Assembly (NCBI GenBank): GCA_030832695.1
Contig: JAURIP010000062.1
Location: forward strand, 1-8,124
Length of the DNA stretch: 8,124 bases
Direction: 5' to 3'
Origin: Sediminibacterium sp.
GTDB taxonomy: Bacteria; Bacteroidota; Bacteroidia; Chitinophagales; Chitinophagaceae
The notes beneath the pieces are model-generated. The model had not been told where the DNA came from, ran no database searches, and was given only the letters and a program-made list of their open reading frames with translations. The position numbers and the translations under genes were made by a program. Of the stretch, positions 6,223-8,124 are shown in pieces; position 1 is the first letter of the stretch; the number at the start of each line of letters is the position of its first letter.

Positions 6223-8124
6223 TTAAAATAATTCTGGTTGTTGGTCGTCTGATTTACTACCCGCTTTTTTCTCCCATTCCATTTCCACCGACTTCGTAAA
6301 ATCAACCAATTTCGTACCGATTGCTTTCCATCCTATAATGTCAACCATTTTGCTCACTTTAAATTTGGCTTTCCTTACTTGAGCGCCTCTTCCAGTATGC
6401 ACTACTAATATCGGATCATCTGCAGTAGTGATGGTTTCCAAATAATTTCCATTTCCTTCCTTGATAAAAGTAAATGGTGTTTTTAAAGTGGTTGTTTCTA
6501 TCTTAAACCTTTTGATATTGAACTGCAATTTTTCTTTGTCAAGATATACTGCAGTAATAATTTTTTCAGGATTAAACTTTTCAATGAACACCACTTTTTC
6601 TGGATCAAAACGCTGGGTTGGTTCCGTATCCGTTACTTCATAATTTCCATCATTGGTTATCACCAAAACCTTTTCGTCCTCAAAGGTACCTAAATAAATA
6701 CCTTTTTCCTCCGTATTAAATCGTCCGAACTTATCATCAAACCATAATTTGCGACCCAAAAGCGTACTTTTACCTGCTTCCTTCAACTTTACTGACTTGA
6801 TAGGATATTTGGTAATTTGATTTCCTACGCTACTACGCCCCTTCACCTCCAACTCGTCAAAATAAAATTCAAGTTCTTTAATACGTGCAGTACAATTAGG
6901 ACTTAATATAATTTTTACCGATTCCGCTTCTCCATTTGCATTCACTGATAAATAATGAACCCTTGACTTATCTGCTGATTTTGTCAATGGGTATTCTTTA
7001 TCTCTGGTGATACCTGTTACATTAAATCTTTTGGCATAGTTAATTCCAGTAGCGCCATCTACATAGATCATATTATAGGTAGTTCGCTCATCATTTTTTT
7101 GGAAAACTGCAGCATGTAAAATATCCTTGCCTATAAATACTTTATCCGATACTTTAACCACTTTCATAACGCCCGACTTGGCAAAAGCAATAATATCATC
7201 ATAGTCGGTACAATCACATAGGAATTCATCTTTTTTCAAACTGGTTCCCACAAAACCTTCCGCGCGATTGATATATAATTTGGTATTGGCAATGGCGACA
7301 TGCTTCACTTGTATCGTATCAAATTCTTTAATTTCTGTCTTACGCTCCTTACCCTTGCCATATTTTTTCAATAACCCCTCATAATAATTCACCGCATAAT
7401 CGGTCAAATTTGCCAAATTATTTTTTACTTCTTTAATCTCCTCCTCGATACCTTTTATTTGAGCAATTAAATCATCGATATCTAATTTATAAATTCGTCG
7501 AACGGGCTTATCCGTTAGTTTCAATAAATCAGTACGTTCAATTATTTTTTTAAATTTCTTTTTGAATGGTGTGAACGCATCATCAATAGCATCAATGACC
7601 TTATCCCAGGTCATATGTTTTTTCTCTAATTCTTTGTATATCTTTTCTTCAAAAAATATTTTCTCTAAACTTGTGAAATGCCATTTATCCTCTAACTCCT
7701 TTAATAATATTTGTAATTCCGCTTGCAACAACCCTTTGGTATGATCCACGGAATGCCTAAGTAAATCAGAAGCGCCAATAAATTGTGGTCGATTATTTAC
7801 AATCACACATACATTCGGCGAAATACTAATTTCACAATCGGTAAAAGCATACAATGCGTCAATGGTAATATCGGGAGAAATTCCGGTAGCCAAATCAATT
7901 TGGATTTCAACATCAGCGGCAGTAACATCAGTTACTTTTTTGATTTTTATCTTTCCTTGATCATTGGCCTTCGTAATACTCTCCATTAACTGAGTCGTAG
8001 TTACACTGTAAGGAACATCCTTTATGAGTAAAGTTTTTTTATCTAATTCTTCAATGGTCGCACGCACCCTAATTTTTCCACCACGTTTTCCGTCATTATA
8101 ATTAGCCGCATCCATTTTACCCTT
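6223..8124 (-). CDS. parC: DNA topoisomerase IV subunit A (ParC), C-terminal part, runs in from the right edge
   Basis: The frame stays open to the window edge (codons for KGK precede M at 8115), so that ATG is internal; 633 residues of a protein usually of roughly 850-920 residues are present. The missing N-terminus would hold the winged helix and the DNA-cleaving tyrosine. Visible parts in order, numbered in the fragment, are the tower domain with RGGKIRVRATIEELDK and IKDVPYS (about 10-40), the DLLRHSVDHTKGLL segment (120-134), a charged coiled-coil arm with EEEIKEVKNNLANLTDY and KKYGKGKERKTEI (about 205-265), then a divergent beta-rich C-terminal domain with blade-like repeats such as DDIIAFAKSGVMKVVKV. 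No GyrA box (QRRGGKG type) occurs in that domain, which favours ParC over GyrA. The enzyme relaxes and decatenates DNA together with ParE, which is not in the window. The tail after about residue 615 is charged and ends PELF. Confidence 0.88.
   Translation of the reverse strand, partial: KGKMDAANYNDGKRGGKIRVRATIEELDKKTLLIKDVPYSVTTTQLMESITKANDQGKIKIKKVTDVTAADVEIQIDLATGISPDITIDALYAFTDCEISISPNVCVIVNNRPQFIGASDLLRHSVDHTKGLLQAELQILLKELEDKWHFTSLEKIFFEEKIYKELEKKHMTWDKVIDAIDDAFTPFKKKFKKIIERTDLLKLTDKPVRRIYKLDIDDLIAQIKGIEEEIKEVKNNLANLTDYAVNYYEGLLKKYGKGKERKTEIKEFDTIQVKHVAIANTKLYINRAEGFVGTSLKKDEFLCDCTDYDDIIAFAKSGVMKVVKVSDKVFIGKDILHAAVFQKNDERTTYNMIYVDGATGINYAKRFNVTGITRDKEYPLTKSADKSRVHYLSVNANGEAESVKIILSPNCTARIKELEFYFDELEVKGRSSVGNQITKYPIKSVKLKEAGKSTLLGRKLWFDDKFGRFNTEEKGIYLGTFEDEKVLVITNDGNYEVTDTEPTQRFDPEKVVFIEKFNPEKIITAVYLDKEKLQFNIKRFKIETTTLKTPFTFIKEGNGNYLETITTADDPILVVHTGRGAQVRKAKFKVSKMVDIIGWKAIGTKLVDFTKSVEMEWEKKAGSKSDDQQPELF

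Noticed and set aside
8113..8115. ATG considered as the start of the topoisomerase gene
   Set aside because: The frame continues upstream to the window edge and the protein begins in the middle of the tower domain, so the true start lies outside.
1..8124. CRISPR array, insertion sequence, tRNA/rRNA, prophage or defence system
   Set aside because: No spaced direct repeats, transposase motifs, RNA-gene signatures or defence domains were seen on either strand; coding density is high and all genes look chromosomal.

Overview
The window looks like ordinary chromosomal housekeeping DNA from a member of the Bacteroidota. The clade is inferred from AT-rich DNA, intergenic gaps without clear Shine-Dalgarno sequences, two matches to the Bacteroidetes -7 promoter consensus TAnnTTTG, a YtxJ-type bacilliredoxin, and a Bacteroidetes-type S9 peptidase and ParC. 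A Chitinophagales-like member is plausible, but I cannot place it further. Seven protein-coding genes are supported: two run off the window ends, and six of the seven are on the minus strand.

Layout. Positions 1-1080 (-) hold the N-terminal part of an exported S9-family (prolyl oligopeptidase-like) peptidase. After a 145-bp gap, a compact minus-strand group reads, in transcription order: DEDDh 3'-5' exonuclease (3652 to 2885), dolichol-phosphate-mannose-synthase-like glycosyltransferase (2858 to 2106, TTG start) and EamA/DMT transporter (2119 to 1226, GTG start, overlapping the glycosyltransferase stop). A 113-bp divergent promoter region separates this group from ytxJ (3766-4098, +), the only plus-strand gene. 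ytxJ converges, with 6 bp between stop codons, on a second minus-strand group: parC (running in from the right edge, stop at 6223), a CvfB-like RNA-binding protein (6204 to 5317) and an acetyl-CoA acetyltransferase (5286 to 4105). The gaps inside this group are 18 and 30 bp, so co-transcription is likely.

How the genes fit together. There is no obvious single pathway. The exonuclease, glycosyltransferase and transporter probably share a transcript. The last two could conceivably act on one lipid-linked sugar, but that is speculation. YtxJ implies bacillithiol-based redox chemistry in the host. The parC-cvfB-thiolase group mixes DNA topology, RNA binding and acyl-CoA metabolism.

I saw no RNA gene, CRISPR array, insertion sequence, prophage or defence module, and no convincing previously undescribed system. 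The most useful points are the two forced non-ATG starts in tandem, the back-to-back promoter matches, the YtxJ/bacillithiol inference and the ParC tail without a GyrA box.
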